A program made the position numbers and the translations under genes. The notes beneath the pieces are model-generated. The model was given only the letters and a program-made list of their open reading frames with translations, was not told where the DNA came from and did no database searches. A stretch of 42,933 bases of DNA from a virus: positions 1 to 42,933 of the IMG/VR virus record IMGVR_UViG_3300029258_000930, one strand, 5' to 3'. How positions within the stretch are numbered: the stretch's first letter is position 1; every line of letters starts with the position of its first letter. This document shows positions 25,754 to 32,936 of the stretch, in pieces.

Positions 25754-25888
25754 ATGGTAAAATTGACACGTGAACAACTAGCCAGAATTCGCAGCAGCAG
25801 AAAGAAAGAGATTGAAGGCGCGTATATTTGCGCAGGATGCATCGCAGGGATGATAATTTTAATTACCCTTGCCTTGATATTCAATTAA
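25754..25888 (+). CDS. Small single-pass membrane protein
   Basis: A 44-residue frame, MVKLTREQLARIRSSRKKEI at the start, then a Cys-containing hydrophobic segment (YICAGCIAGMIILITLALIF) and a stop. It is preceded by AAGGGGG about 10 bases before the ATG and is the first gene behind the strong early promoter. One transmembrane helix with a positively charged N-terminal part predicts a small inner-membrane protein. Function unknown; early membrane peptides of phages often act on host envelope or defence functions, but nothing here proves that. Confidence 0.6.
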   Translation: MVKLTREQLARIRSSRKKEIEGAYICAGCIAGMIILITLALIFN

Positions 25889-25926
25889 AAACTAATAAAA
25901 ACCGTACAAAAAAGGAAATTAAAACA

Positions 25927-26733
25927 ATGGAAACAATGACACTAAAAGAAAAAATGGAAGAAAATTCAAACTTAAACATGATAAATACTCCCGCATTATT
26001 CAATGAGATGCCGCACTTTTCGAGATCTGATAAGTATAACGTAATATCAACAGCGCGTATCGTGGATGAGCTAACAGCGGCCGGTTTTAATCCTACAAGC
26101 GCAGCGCAAGCGCGCAGCATCGATCCAGCAAAAAGATCCTTTGCGCGTCACGTGGTAAGGATGAGACACAAAGACGCGCCGCAGATCAACGGCAATGTAC
26201 CAGAGCTTGTTTTAATGAATGCGCACAATGGGACAAGTAGCTATAAACTAATGCTGGGACTTTTTAGGATAGCCTGCGCAAACGGTTTAATTACTGGAGA
26301 TATTTTTGGATCATTAGAGATAAGGCACAGCGGTAGCGCGTCCCGTGATATTGATCAAATAATAATATTATCTAAAAAAATGATCCAAAAGGCGGATCAA
26401 TTGACTGAAACAGTCCGCATCTGGAATAATAAAAGGATCAATATAGATCAACAGACCTCATTTTGTGAACTCGTAAAGGCGGAGATCATGCCGGATAGAG
26501 ATATATTCGCGCAAGATCTTTTGAGATACAGACGGCGCGCGGATCAAGAAACAAGCAATTTTTGGACTGCTTTTAATGTTATACAAGAGAACATAATAAA
26601 AGGTGGCCTACTTATGCGCAATACTGCGGGACACTGGCGCCGCACGCGATCAATTAAGAGCGTAGAACGTGACACAAAGACAAACATTAAACTTTGGAAC
26701 CTGGCGGATCAATTCCAGGCAAATTTAAAATAA
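25927..26733 (+). CDS. DUF932-family phage/plasmid protein
   Basis: I choose the ATG at 25927 (METMTLKEKM) because AAGGAAA lies just upstream; an in-frame ATG at 25828 overlaps the previous gene and lacks a site. The 268-residue product shows the DUF932 pattern: YNVISTARIVDELTAAGFNP, then HVVRMRHKDA, PELVLMNAHNGTSSYKLMLG and LFRIACANGLI, with a downstream HSGSA segment. DUF932 proteins are common on phages and plasmids, often next to single-strand DNA functions, and their biochemical role is not settled. The gene holds 15 GATC sites in 807 bp, several times more than chance, and uses GCG and ATC codons more than the neighbours. Confidence 0.85.
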   Translation: METMTLKEKMEENSNLNMINTPALFNEMPHFSRSDKYNVISTARIVDELTAAGFNPTSAAQARSIDPAKRSFARHVVRMRHKDAPQINGNVPELVLMNAHNGTSSYKLMLGLFRIACANGLITGDIFGSLEIRHSGSASRDIDQIIILSKKMIQKADQLTETVRIWNNKRINIDQQTSFCELVKAEIMPDRDIFAQDLLRYRRRADQETSNFWTAFNVIQENIIKGGLLMRNTAGHWRRTRSIKSVERDTKTNIKLWNLADQFQANLK

Positions 26734-26755
26734 AAACAAAAAGGGAGCTTAAAAC

Positions 26756-27016
26756 ATGAAAAAAGAACTAAAAGCATTATTTAAAAAGATATATCCAGGA
26801 AGGCGCCTTCTGGCCGTACAGCTTAACGGCTTCACGCATCGCGTGATATTTGACGGCGGCAAAAAAGCCGATCCAGTAGAAGCTGAAAGCTTTAGTCATT
26901 GCATGCCTGAAGGGCCCTGGCCCGCAACAGCACAGCGCTTTTTTGCTGGTATTGGGCATTCATTATATCAAAACAATGCGCAGGAAATACTTTTTATTGC
27001 CCCGGAGAGAAGATAA
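26756..27016 (+). CDS. Small hypothetical protein after DUF932
   Basis: An 86-residue basic protein (MKKELKALFKKIYPGRRLLA) with MPEGPWPATAQRFFAGIGHS in the middle and ILFIAPERR at the end. AGGGAG stands 8 bases before the ATG. It is 22 bases behind the DUF932 gene and shares its GC-richer codon choice, so the two probably came together. No domain recognised and no membrane segment. Confidence 0.6.
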   Translation: MKKELKALFKKIYPGRRLLAVQLNGFTHRVIFDGGKKADPVEAESFSHCMPEGPWPATAQRFFAGIGHSLYQNNAQEILFIAPERR

Positions 27017-27032
27017 AAACCCTAAAAGCGGC

Positions 27033-27075
27033 GGCCGGCGCTATATCCTGCGGATCAGCTCCGCGGGATCCGGCC
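27033..27075. repeat. GC-rich extended hairpin
   Basis: Inner stem TCCTGCGGA / TCCGCGGGA (27046-27054 and 27060-27068, one G-U type pair, 5-base loop) is enclosed by GGCCGG / CCGGCC (27033-27038 and 27070-27075). It stands out in AT-rich surroundings and lies directly before TATAAT (27077-27082) and the ATG of the HTH gene. No U-run follows, so a simple terminator is unlikely. It may be a mobile palindromic unit, an RNA processing site or a control hairpin. Confidence 0.6.
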
Positions 27076-27082
27076 CTATAAT

Positions 27083-27250
27083 ATGAGAAAAAGGAAATTC
27101 ACAAAAGAGCAAGAGTATAAAATAATAGAAGAGTATTTTGATTTTGCGCGGGATTTTGGATTCTCAAAACTGGCGCGCCGCTGGAACTGCTCCGATACAA
27201 CCATCGCAAATATTTATAAAAGAGTAATGGAGGAACTAAAAAATGACTGA
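27083..27250 (+). CDS. Small HTH DNA-binding protein
   Basis: A 55-residue frame: MRKRKFTKEQEYKIIEEYFD, followed by FGFSKLARRWNCSDTTIANI and YKRVMEEL. The second part reads as a helix-turn-helix (SKLARRWNCSDTTIANIYKR) like those in transposase and resolvase N-terminal domains. No clear ribosome site is visible; the ATG follows a GC-rich hairpin directly, so start choice and expression are uncertain. A regulator of the early region is plausible, and the nearby hairpin could be its target. Confidence 0.55.
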   Translation: MRKRKFTKEQEYKIIEEYFDFARDFGFSKLARRWNCSDTTIANIYKRVMEELKND

Positions 27251-27266
27251 AAGGAGGTTTAATACT

Positions 27267-27461
27267 ATGAAAAGAGCAAATATTATTGTTGATTTTATAA
27301 AAATTGTACATGGACATAAAAACACTGAAGAACATAAAAAGCTTATAAGATGTTATTCTACTGTAGGTTGTTACACTATGCAACATTTTAAAGAAAAACT
27401 ACAAACATTAGAGATGTTAGAAGCTGGAGGAATAAATGTTGATAAAGTACCTATTAATTAA
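27267..27461 (+). CDS. Small hypothetical early protein
   Basis: I choose ATG 27267 because AAAGGAGG lies 9 bases upstream; this gives 64 residues, MKRANIIVDFIKIVHGHKNT at the start and EAGGINVDKVPIN at the end. It is AT-rich in composition and contains no GATC, unlike the flanking GATC-rich genes. Function unknown. Confidence 0.5.
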   Translation: MKRANIIVDFIKIVHGHKNTEEHKKLIRCYSTVGCYTMQHFKEKLQTLEMLEAGGINVDKVPIN

Positions 27462-27497
27462 TATAAACCAAAGTATAAAAAATAAGGAGTCAATAAG

Positions 27498-27659
27498 ATG
27501 ATTTATCAAGTCGAAAGCAAGACTATATCCAAAATATCAGAATTAACATCAAGGGTATTAGATTTAGTTAATAATCTTGATGATATATCCCAAAGTGATT
27601 TGCAAGGTTGTATTGACGCTATAATGATGGACGCAATAAACTATGGTGAAAATAAATAA
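27498..27659 (+). CDS. Small hypothetical early protein
   Basis: A 53-residue acidic helical protein (MIYQVESKTISKISELTSRV, then LDLVNNLDDISQSDLQGCID). AAGGAG stands 9 bases before the ATG. It is AT-rich and without GATC, like its left neighbour, so the pair may be an insertion between the GATC-rich genes. No family recognised. Confidence 0.5.
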   Translation: MIYQVESKTISKISELTSRVLDLVNNLDDISQSDLQGCIDAIMMDAINYGENK

Positions 27660-27676
27660 TAAAGGAAGGTGACAAC

Positions 27677-28261
27677 GTGTCTTTATGTAAAAAATTATTA
27701 AAAAAATTAGAGTACAGCGCAGGGAATTTAAAGGTCCCTCGATCAACAATGATTATAAACATGGGCCCCGCTGCAAATTGCCCGGCGGGCAAAAAAGATC
27801 TTTGTAAATTCTATAAAAACAAAAAATGCTATGCTATGAAGGCGGAGCGGGCGTATAAAGAGAGTCGCGCTTTTAGAAAAAGACAAGCGGAGTATTGGCA
27901 AAGCACTCCTGCGGATCAAATAGCAGCGGAGATCAATGCAATCCAGGAGCGCAAGCGCAAGCCCTTTAAAAACATACGTTTTAATGAGGCCGGAGACTTT
28001 TATAATCAAAAATGCGTCAAGAAATTAAGCAGAATAGCGGATCTTGTAAACATTCCTATCTATACCTACACATCGCGACGGGATCTTAAATTTGACAATT
28101 TAAGCAATAATTTAGTTATTACTGGATCCGGTTTTATGGTCCATAATAATTTTAAGGTTGTGCCAAACCCCAAAGGCCGGTATATTTGCGCCAGGAATTG
28201 TAGGATATGCAATTTATGCAAAAAGCGACGCGGGATCATAATTGAGGCCGCATATCATTAA
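27677..28261 (+). CDS. Gp88-like cysteine-rich phage protein
   Basis: A 194-residue protein starting at GTG 27677 with AAGGAAGG upstream. Cysteines are clustered in the N-terminal third (NCPAGKKDLCKFYKNKKCYA) and at the C terminus (CARNCRICNLCKKRRG). Between them lie IRFNEAGDFYNQKCVKKLSR and IPIYTYTSRRDL, with SGFMVHNNF further on. This is the layout of the mycobacteriophage Gp88-like family (C-rich, 'GDF', 'YTY/R', C-terminal C-x-x-C), known from many phages and plasmids without assigned function. A metal or iron-sulfur centre is possible from the Cys spacing. It is rich in GATC (8 in 585 bp). Confidence 0.75.
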   Translation: MSLCKKLLKKLEYSAGNLKVPRSTMIINMGPAANCPAGKKDLCKFYKNKKCYAMKAERAYKESRAFRKRQAEYWQSTPADQIAAEINAIQERKRKPFKNIRFNEAGDFYNQKCVKKLSRIADLVNIPIYTYTSRRDLKFDNLSNNLVITGSGFMVHNNFKVVPNPKGRYICARNCRICNLCKKRRGIIIEAAYH

Positions 28262-28273
28262 TTTGTAATAATC

Positions 28274-28346
28274 GTAGGCAAAGTGTTTCCAGCGTGTAGG
28301 CAAAGTGTTAGCCTACAGCCGCGCTTTCCTTATTACCGTAGGCAAC
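28274..28346. repeat. GTAGGCAAA short direct repeats
   Basis: GTAGGCAAAGTGTT occurs at 28274-28287 and again at 28296-28309 (22-bp period, two helical turns), directly followed by an inverted GCCTAC (28310-28316 region). GTAGGCAAC follows at 28338. Further GTAGGC occurrences are at 28444 and 28695 inside the next two genes. It looks like a cluster of protein binding sites ahead of the small membrane gene. Confidence 0.55.
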
Positions 28347-28360
28347 AAAAGGGAGAAAAA

Positions 28361-28561
28361 ATGAAATTAGAAAACGAAAAAATTATTGTTTGGATTGTTA
28401 TATTAACCTTATGTGTAGCCTTTTGGGTAGCTATTATCATGGCTGTAGGCAACATCGTAGATAAGAAAATAATATCGATCGAAGAAAAGATTGAGGATTG
28501 CATTGTCCGCGCTAATGTCGCCGGGGAACGCACCGATGAATTATGGGAAGAAATATTTTAA
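28361..28561 (+). CDS. Small membrane protein with C-terminal helix
   Basis: ATG 28361 has AAGGGAG upstream, giving 66 residues; in-frame codons further upstream lie in the repeat region and lack a site. The protein has a short charged start (MKLENEKI), one membrane helix (IVWIVILTLCVAFWVAIIMA) and an acidic amphipathic helix (VDKKIISIEEKIEDCIVRAN). Probably a bitopic inner-membrane protein. Function unknown. Confidence 0.6.
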   Translation: MKLENEKIIVWIVILTLCVAFWVAIIMAVGNIVDKKIISIEEKIEDCIVRANVAGERTDELWEEIF

Positions 28562-28568
28562 ATTAAAA

Positions 28569-28611
28569 CCAAAACAATTTACTTGACACCAGAACAATTT
28601 GGTAGTATATT
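28569..28611 (+). promoter_or_regulatory. Sigma70 promoter with operator-like direct repeat
   Basis: TTGACA (28583-28588), a 17-base spacer and TATATT (28606-28611, 5/6) form a strong promoter 30 bases before the HTH gene at 28641. Two copies of CCA(A/G)AACAATTT at 28569-28580 and 28589-28600 (20-bp period) flank and overlap the -35 box, as expected for a regulator binding site. The HTH protein encoded next is the obvious candidate for autoregulation. Confidence 0.75.
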
Positions 28612-28640
28612 ATGGAATACTCTAAAAGGGAGATTAAAAA

Positions 28641-29060
28641 ATGATTTTATATGATAATGAAAAATACTTATCAACTACAGAAGCATCACACTACGTAGGC
28701 AAAAACATTTCAGCATTTAGGCAATTCATTAACAGAAACCAAGATTTCCCCCGTCGTAAATTAGGCGGGAGATTATGCTTTCCTTTATCCGAGCTCTTTG
28801 GTTGGTTTGCTAAGAAAAGAAATCTTGATCATCTCGAGAGTAGCTCTTTAAATTATGACGACGTTTATTCTTTGGGAGATATCCGAGGAATTTTTAATGA
28901 TTGCTCAGTACAACACGTTTATGATTTCATCAAGAAAAATAACATCACACGATATTGCGATAATGCCAATGTTGTATATTATTCTAAAGCACAGGTACAA
29001 ACTTTATTAGATAGTAAGCTCAAAAATAAAGGAGATGCTAGTGACGTCGCAGACATCTAA
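28641..29060 (+). CDS. HTH regulator, AlpA/MerR-like
   Basis: A 139-residue protein with two similar winged-helix halves. The first is YLSTTEASHYVGKNISAFRQ followed by FPRRKLGGRLCFPLSELFGW (excisionase/AlpA-type: helix-turn-helix, basic wing, 'F-P-x-x-E-L-x-x-W'). The second is YSLGDIRGIFNDCSVQHVYD followed by ITRYCDNANVVYYSKAQVQT. Such proteins bind DNA and act as transcription regulators or replication adaptors. It has its own strong promoter with paired repeats and opens the replication module. The 3' end overlaps the next gene by about 20 bases. Confidence 0.7.
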   Translation: MILYDNEKYLSTTEASHYVGKNISAFRQFINRNQDFPRRKLGGRLCFPLSELFGWFAKKRNLDHLESSSLNYDDVYSLGDIRGIFNDCSVQHVYDFIKKNNITRYCDNANVVYYSKAQVQTLLDSKLKNKGDASDVADI

Positions 29061-31161
29061 TTCTTTCCCGCTACCAAAAACCGATGTTCTTTCCCTATAT
29101 ATAAAGTCAGGTATCATGCTAGCGCCTTGTGTTGGCACTACCACGATACCGGCACGCAAAAGATTCCAATTAACACCCTTCGATCCAAGCTTTACACCTA
29201 AGGCTGAAAACTACCAGGCAATACTGCAGCACCGGTATGTGGTTATTGATGTAGATCCGCGCTCTTACAAGACCTTAGAGAGTGGAGAGAAGGACAAACC
29301 GCTATCTCGCTTGTTCTATGATCTTGGCCTTAATATGGAGAAGACAATACAGAATACTTTTGTTGTACGAACACCTTCCGGTGGCTATCACATCTACTTC
29401 ACTAAATTAGAGACATTTAAAATAAAACAAAACCTTAAAGGTTATCCCGGCCTTGAATTTAAAGATCGTTGGATCACAGCAGCCGGCAGTTACCGCCGTA
29501 TGCCAAAGAAAAAAGATGGTTATTATACAATCCATAAGAACAACCCATCCCTTGTAGTACCTTGCCCGGAGGCTCTTCTTGCGCTATTAATAAGGGAAGA
29601 CGATGTCAATATAGAAGTAGAAGGCCTTGTAAGTGATCATCCCGCGATGGTCAAGAAGTTTATTTGTTATTGTAAAGAGACCGAGCCGGCCATCGAAGGC
29701 GCTAATGGAGACTCTCGCACCTTTCACGTGGCCGCTATTGGAAAAAACTGGGGCCTCAAGGCCTCAACTACGGCAGAATTGATGCTTGAGCATTTTAACC
29801 CGCGCTGTAGACCTACCTGGAGCGAGACTGATGTCCGGAGTAAGGTAGAAAACGCTTATGCTTATGGTTATATGCCTATTGGAGCTCAATCTGTTGACCA
29901 AGACTTTGACGCTCTACCTCAACAAGTGGATGAAGAGAAATTAAAGTGGCATATAGGTGCTAATGACACCTTAAAGAAAACCCGTAACAACCTTATGAAT
30001 TTACTTTTTAAGGTTAACAACGCACCCTGCAAGAATATGGTTCGATACAATGAATTTAATCACGAGATCGAGCTTATAAAGAAGCCTGTTTGGCATAAAG
30101 ATAATTCAGTTTGGGGTGATTCTGACGCGATACAGGCGGCTTGTTGGTTATCCATGAACAAAGGCTACGAAGTTCCTACCAACATAATACATGAAGTTAT
30201 TTTACACGAGGCAAGAACGCGAGCTTATCATCCCATCAGAGATTATTTGTCTGCATTAAAACCTATCTCGGAACACAATCTTCTAGACACTTGGCTCAAT
30301 CGATACTGTGGCACACCGATTAATAAATACACCTCTTTTGTTGGTAGGAAAATTTTGGTTGCTGCTGTTGCTCGCGTGTTTAATCCTGGATGCAAGTTTG
30401 ATCATATCCTCGTGTTAGAAGGGCATCAAGGTTTAGGTAAATCACATTTATGCCAGACTTTGGCGGAGCCTTGGTACTCAGACGCGTCTCTTGACATTAG
30501 AGATAAAGACTCCGTGTCTATTTTGCAGGGTAATTGGATCGTTGAGCTCGCTGAAATGGCCGTACTAGGAAAACCAGGGATCGAAAATTTAAAAGCTTTC
30601 ATTACTAGACAAGTGGATCGTATCAGACCCGCGTATGGTAGAACTGTTGAGAATTTTAAGCGTCAATGTATATTTTTTGGAACAATTAACCCCGAGAAAC
30701 AAGGGTATCTAAAGGATCCTACTGGCAACAGACGCTTCTGGCCTGTTGCACTAAAACATTTTGATCTACATAAGTTAAGAGAAGAACGCGACGAACTGTG
30801 GGCACAAGCTGTTGCTGCTTTCAAGAAAGGCGAAAACATATACGTTGAAGGTAGAGAAACTGCGGCTATGATCGACGCTGAGGTTATCAAAAGGCAGCAG
30901 GAAGACCCTTGGTTTGAGCTGTTAGAGACTTATATCGAAGGTCACTACATGGAACATTGCCCAGAAGGCAGCGAGTATTGTGTTGTCTTACCGGCGCAGT
31001 TGTATGAAGATGCCTTAAACGGGTCAGCAGCAAAGATCACTACCTGGGATGCAAGCAGGATCGCAAATATTCTAGTGCGCTTAGGTTTTGAGAAGACAGG
31101 GTCAAGCAAACAAAACAAGAGATCAAGTGAATACATAAGATTATTTGAATCGTTTCTATAA
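29041..31161 (+). CDS. PrimPol-VapE-type primase-helicase
   Basis: I choose GTG 29041 because AAAGGAG lies exactly 6 bases upstream; an ATG at 29035 sits directly on that site. The 706-residue protein starts with a primase-polymerase (AEP/PrimPol) domain: VVIDVDPRS near residue 70 gives the D-x-D metal pair, and SGGYHIYF near 115 gives the catalytic His. A helical linker follows. The C-terminal half is a VirE/VapE-type helicase ATPase: Walker A GHQGLGKS (about 461-468), Walker B WIVELAEMAV, an arginine region FKRQCIFFGTINPE and GNRRFWPV. It should prime and unwind phage DNA at the fork and is the likeliest replication initiator here. Confidence 0.9.
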   Translation: MTSQTSNSFPLPKTDVLSLYIKSGIMLAPCVGTTTIPARKRFQLTPFDPSFTPKAENYQAILQHRYVVIDVDPRSYKTLESGEKDKPLSRLFYDLGLNMEKTIQNTFVVRTPSGGYHIYFTKLETFKIKQNLKGYPGLEFKDRWITAAGSYRRMPKKKDGYYTIHKNNPSLVVPCPEALLALLIREDDVNIEVEGLVSDHPAMVKKFICYCKETEPAIEGANGDSRTFHVAAIGKNWGLKASTTAELMLEHFNPRCRPTWSETDVRSKVENAYAYGYMPIGAQSVDQDFDALPQQVDEEKLKWHIGANDTLKKTRNNLMNLLFKVNNAPCKNMVRYNEFNHEIELIKKPVWHKDNSVWGDSDAIQAACWLSMNKGYEVPTNIIHEVILHEARTRAYHPIRDYLSALKPISEHNLLDTWLNRYCGTPINKYTSFVGRKILVAAVARVFNPGCKFDHILVLEGHQGLGKSHLCQTLAEPWYSDASLDIRDKDSVSILQGNWIVELAEMAVLGKPGIENLKAFITRQVDRIRPAYGRTVENFKRQCIFFGTINPEKQGYLKDPTGNRRFWPVALKHFDLHKLREERDELWAQAVAAFKKGENIYVEGRETAAMIDAEVIKRQQEDPWFELLETYIEGHYMEHCPEGSEYCVVLPAQLYEDALNGSAAKITTWDASRIANILVRLGFEKTGSSKQNKRSSEYIRLFESFL

Positions 31162-31166
31162 TAAAA

Positions 31167-32936
31167 ATGAAAATAAGACAATATCAAAACGAAGGAATTG
31201 ATTTCCTAACCGAGAGAAAGTACGCTTTATTGGCAGATGACCCAGGACTTGGGAAAACTGCTCAAGCTATTATCGCCTGTACTCGCATTAAGGCAAGGCG
31301 TATACTTATTATTTGTCCGGCCCAAGTTAAATATAATTGGGCTAAGGAATTTAAGAAGTGGACGGGCGATTTATACACTCACCATATAATTGATACATCT
31401 ACCGAGAAACTACCTACAGACAAGCAAGTTTATATCATTAACTATGATCTTGTTATCAGAGAGAAAATGTTTAGACAAATCTCGAAGATGGGTTTTGATA
31501 TAATTATTTGTGATGAATCCCACCGATTAAAAAATCCAAAATCCCAAAGGACAAGGAAAATTTTAGGTAAAAACTCTCTTGTCTATGCCACAAAGAGAAT
31601 GTGGTTTCTAACAGGAACACCTGTTACCAATAGACCGATTGACCTGTTTCCTATGGTCGCCCGTTGTATGAGTGACAAGTTTGCACCTCACAACTCTTAT
31701 ATGGGTTTTGCTTATCGCTATTGTGGAGCATATAAGGGAAGGTTCGGCCTTGTTGTGACCGGTGCAACGCATTTGCATGAGCTTAGGGATAAACTCAAAG
31801 GTTTTCTAATCAGACGTAAGAAAGCAGATGTGTTGAAAGAACTCCCTAAAAGAATAATTCAACGTGTAGAATTTGACTGCACGCCGGCGATCCAGGCCAC
31901 GATTGCCGCGGAAGAGGTGCTGACACAGGAGATCGCAGGAGATAGGGAACCCGAGCATTTTAAAATGGGGGAGATCAGTCGTATTCGGCGTGCAGTCGCC
32001 AAACACAAATTGAAAGATTGCGCAGGATTTATCGAGGATAGATTAGAGGAAGACAAAGTCGTGGTATTCTTCTACCACAAAGAAGTAAAGAAATTTTTAG
32101 AGGAGAAGTTTAGGGCGTACAATCCGATAGTTATTGACGGCTCAGTATCAGCGAAGGAGAGAAGTAAGAGGATTGATTTATTTATGACGCAGGAGAAACA
32201 CCAAATATTCTTAGGGCAAATGGAAGCGGCCGGAGAAGGCATCGACGGGTTACAACACGCATCATCAACTTGCATATTCGTCGAACCTTCCTGGTTGCCT
32301 AAGGATATGGATCAATGTATCTCGAGACTTGAGCGTATGGGGCAAAAGAATCCCGTTAATGCTTATATCTTGACGATAAAGAACACGATAGAAGCAGAGA
32401 TGATGGAACTTCTAGAGTGGAAACTAAGTAATATCAACGTGATATTAAACGACAATCAGTCACTAAAACAAGGAGAAAAGAAAATGGCAGAAAAGAAAAA
32501 GGTCTTCCTAGAGGAGAAAATTGATATTATGCTTGAGGGACAGACGAAAGTTTGTGAACTGCTGACTGAATTATTAGAGAAGTTAGCACATCCCCCACTG
32601 GTGACGACGGCAACAGCAGGAGCAAAAGTAGAGGCAGTAGAGAAGGTAGAGGCAGTAGAGAAGGTAGAGGCAGTAGAGAAGGTAGAGGCAGTAGAGAAGG
32701 TAGAGGCAGTAGAGAAGGTAGAGGCAGTAGAGGCAGAAGTTTTACCAGAAAACGTTTCAATCGAAAGTGTTCGAGCATTGGCAGCAAAGATCACCAAAGC
32801 TGATAAAATCAACGGTAAAAACGTATGTATTGAGATAATCGAGAAGATTGCCGGAGCGGGCAAGAAGTTAAAAGATTGCTCTCAAGAACAATTACAGGCA
32901 GTTACATTACAATTTGAGGAGGTTTTGGATGTCTAA
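31167..32936 (+). CDS. SNF2-type helicase fused to an extra C-terminal protein
   Basis: 589 residues. Helicase part (1 to about 430): DDPGLGKT (Walker A, K30), DESH at 116-119, LTGTPVTNRPIDLF (motif III region), FFYHKEVKKFLEEKF (motif IV), GEGIDGLQHA (motif V) and SRLERMGQKN (motif VI). Phage SNF2 proteins of about 430-460 residues in DUF2800/PolA cassettes normally end here. The extra 150 residues hold a helix, six KVEAVE repeats and a compact C-terminal helical domain. An internal ribosome site (AAGGAG) and ATG at 32484 suggest that this part was, or still is, a separate gene. Its 3' end overlaps the next gene as ATGTCTAA. A role in replication-fork or recombination remodelling is likely. 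Confidence 0.88.
   Translation: MKIRQYQNEGIDFLTERKYALLADDPGLGKTAQAIIACTRIKARRILIICPAQVKYNWAKEFKKWTGDLYTHHIIDTSTEKLPTDKQVYIINYDLVIREKMFRQISKMGFDIIICDESHRLKNPKSQRTRKILGKNSLVYATKRMWFLTGTPVTNRPIDLFPMVARCMSDKFAPHNSYMGFAYRYCGAYKGRFGLVVTGATHLHELRDKLKGFLIRRKKADVLKELPKRIIQRVEFDCTPAIQATIAAEEVLTQEIAGDREPEHFKMGEISRIRRAVAKHKLKDCAGFIEDRLEEDKVVVFFYHKEVKKFLEEKFRAYNPIVIDGSVSAKERSKRIDLFMTQEKHQIFLGQMEAAGEGIDGLQHASSTCIFVEPSWLPKDMDQCISRLERMGQKNPVNAYILTIKNTIEAEMMELLEWKLSNINVILNDNQSLKQGEKKMAEKKKVFLEEKIDIMLEGQTKVCELLTELLEKLAHPPLVTTATAGAKVEAVEKVEAVEKVEAVEKVEAVEKVEAVEKVEAVEAEVLPENVSIESVRALAAKITKADKINGKNVCIEIIEKIAGAGKKLKDCSQEQLQAVTLQFEEVLDV
32484..32936 (+). CDS. Possible internally initiated C-terminal product of the SNF2 gene
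   Basis: Within the SNF2 frame, AAGGAG stands 9 bases before ATG 32484, which would give a 150-residue protein (MAEKKKVFLEEKIDIMLEGQ). A TAA stop lies in another frame just before this site, as if two genes had once been separate. The product has a helical start, six KVEAVE repeats and a globular-looking end (LAAKITKADKINGKNVCIEI, ending LQFEEVLDV). It could be made both as a fusion and alone. Function unknown; internal initiation is inferred. Confidence 0.45.
   Translation: MAEKKKVFLEEKIDIMLEGQTKVCELLTELLEKLAHPPLVTTATAGAKVEAVEKVEAVEKVEAVEKVEAVEKVEAVEKVEAVEAEVLPENVSIESVRALAAKITKADKINGKNVCIEIIEKIAGAGKKLKDCSQEQLQAVTLQFEEVLDV
32625..32732 (+). repeat. 18-bp minisatellite coding KVEAVE
   Basis: Six in-frame 18-base units, nearly identical, in the C-terminal extension of the SNF2 gene. 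Each codes KVEAVE, giving a charged helical or flexible linker. The near identity implies recent expansion, and copy number may differ between isolates without breaking the frame. Confidence 0.9.

Noticed and set aside
32456-32863. Minus-strand Ser/Thr/Phe-rich repeat frame
   Set aside because: Antisense shadow of the KVEAVE minisatellite in the SNF2 gene.
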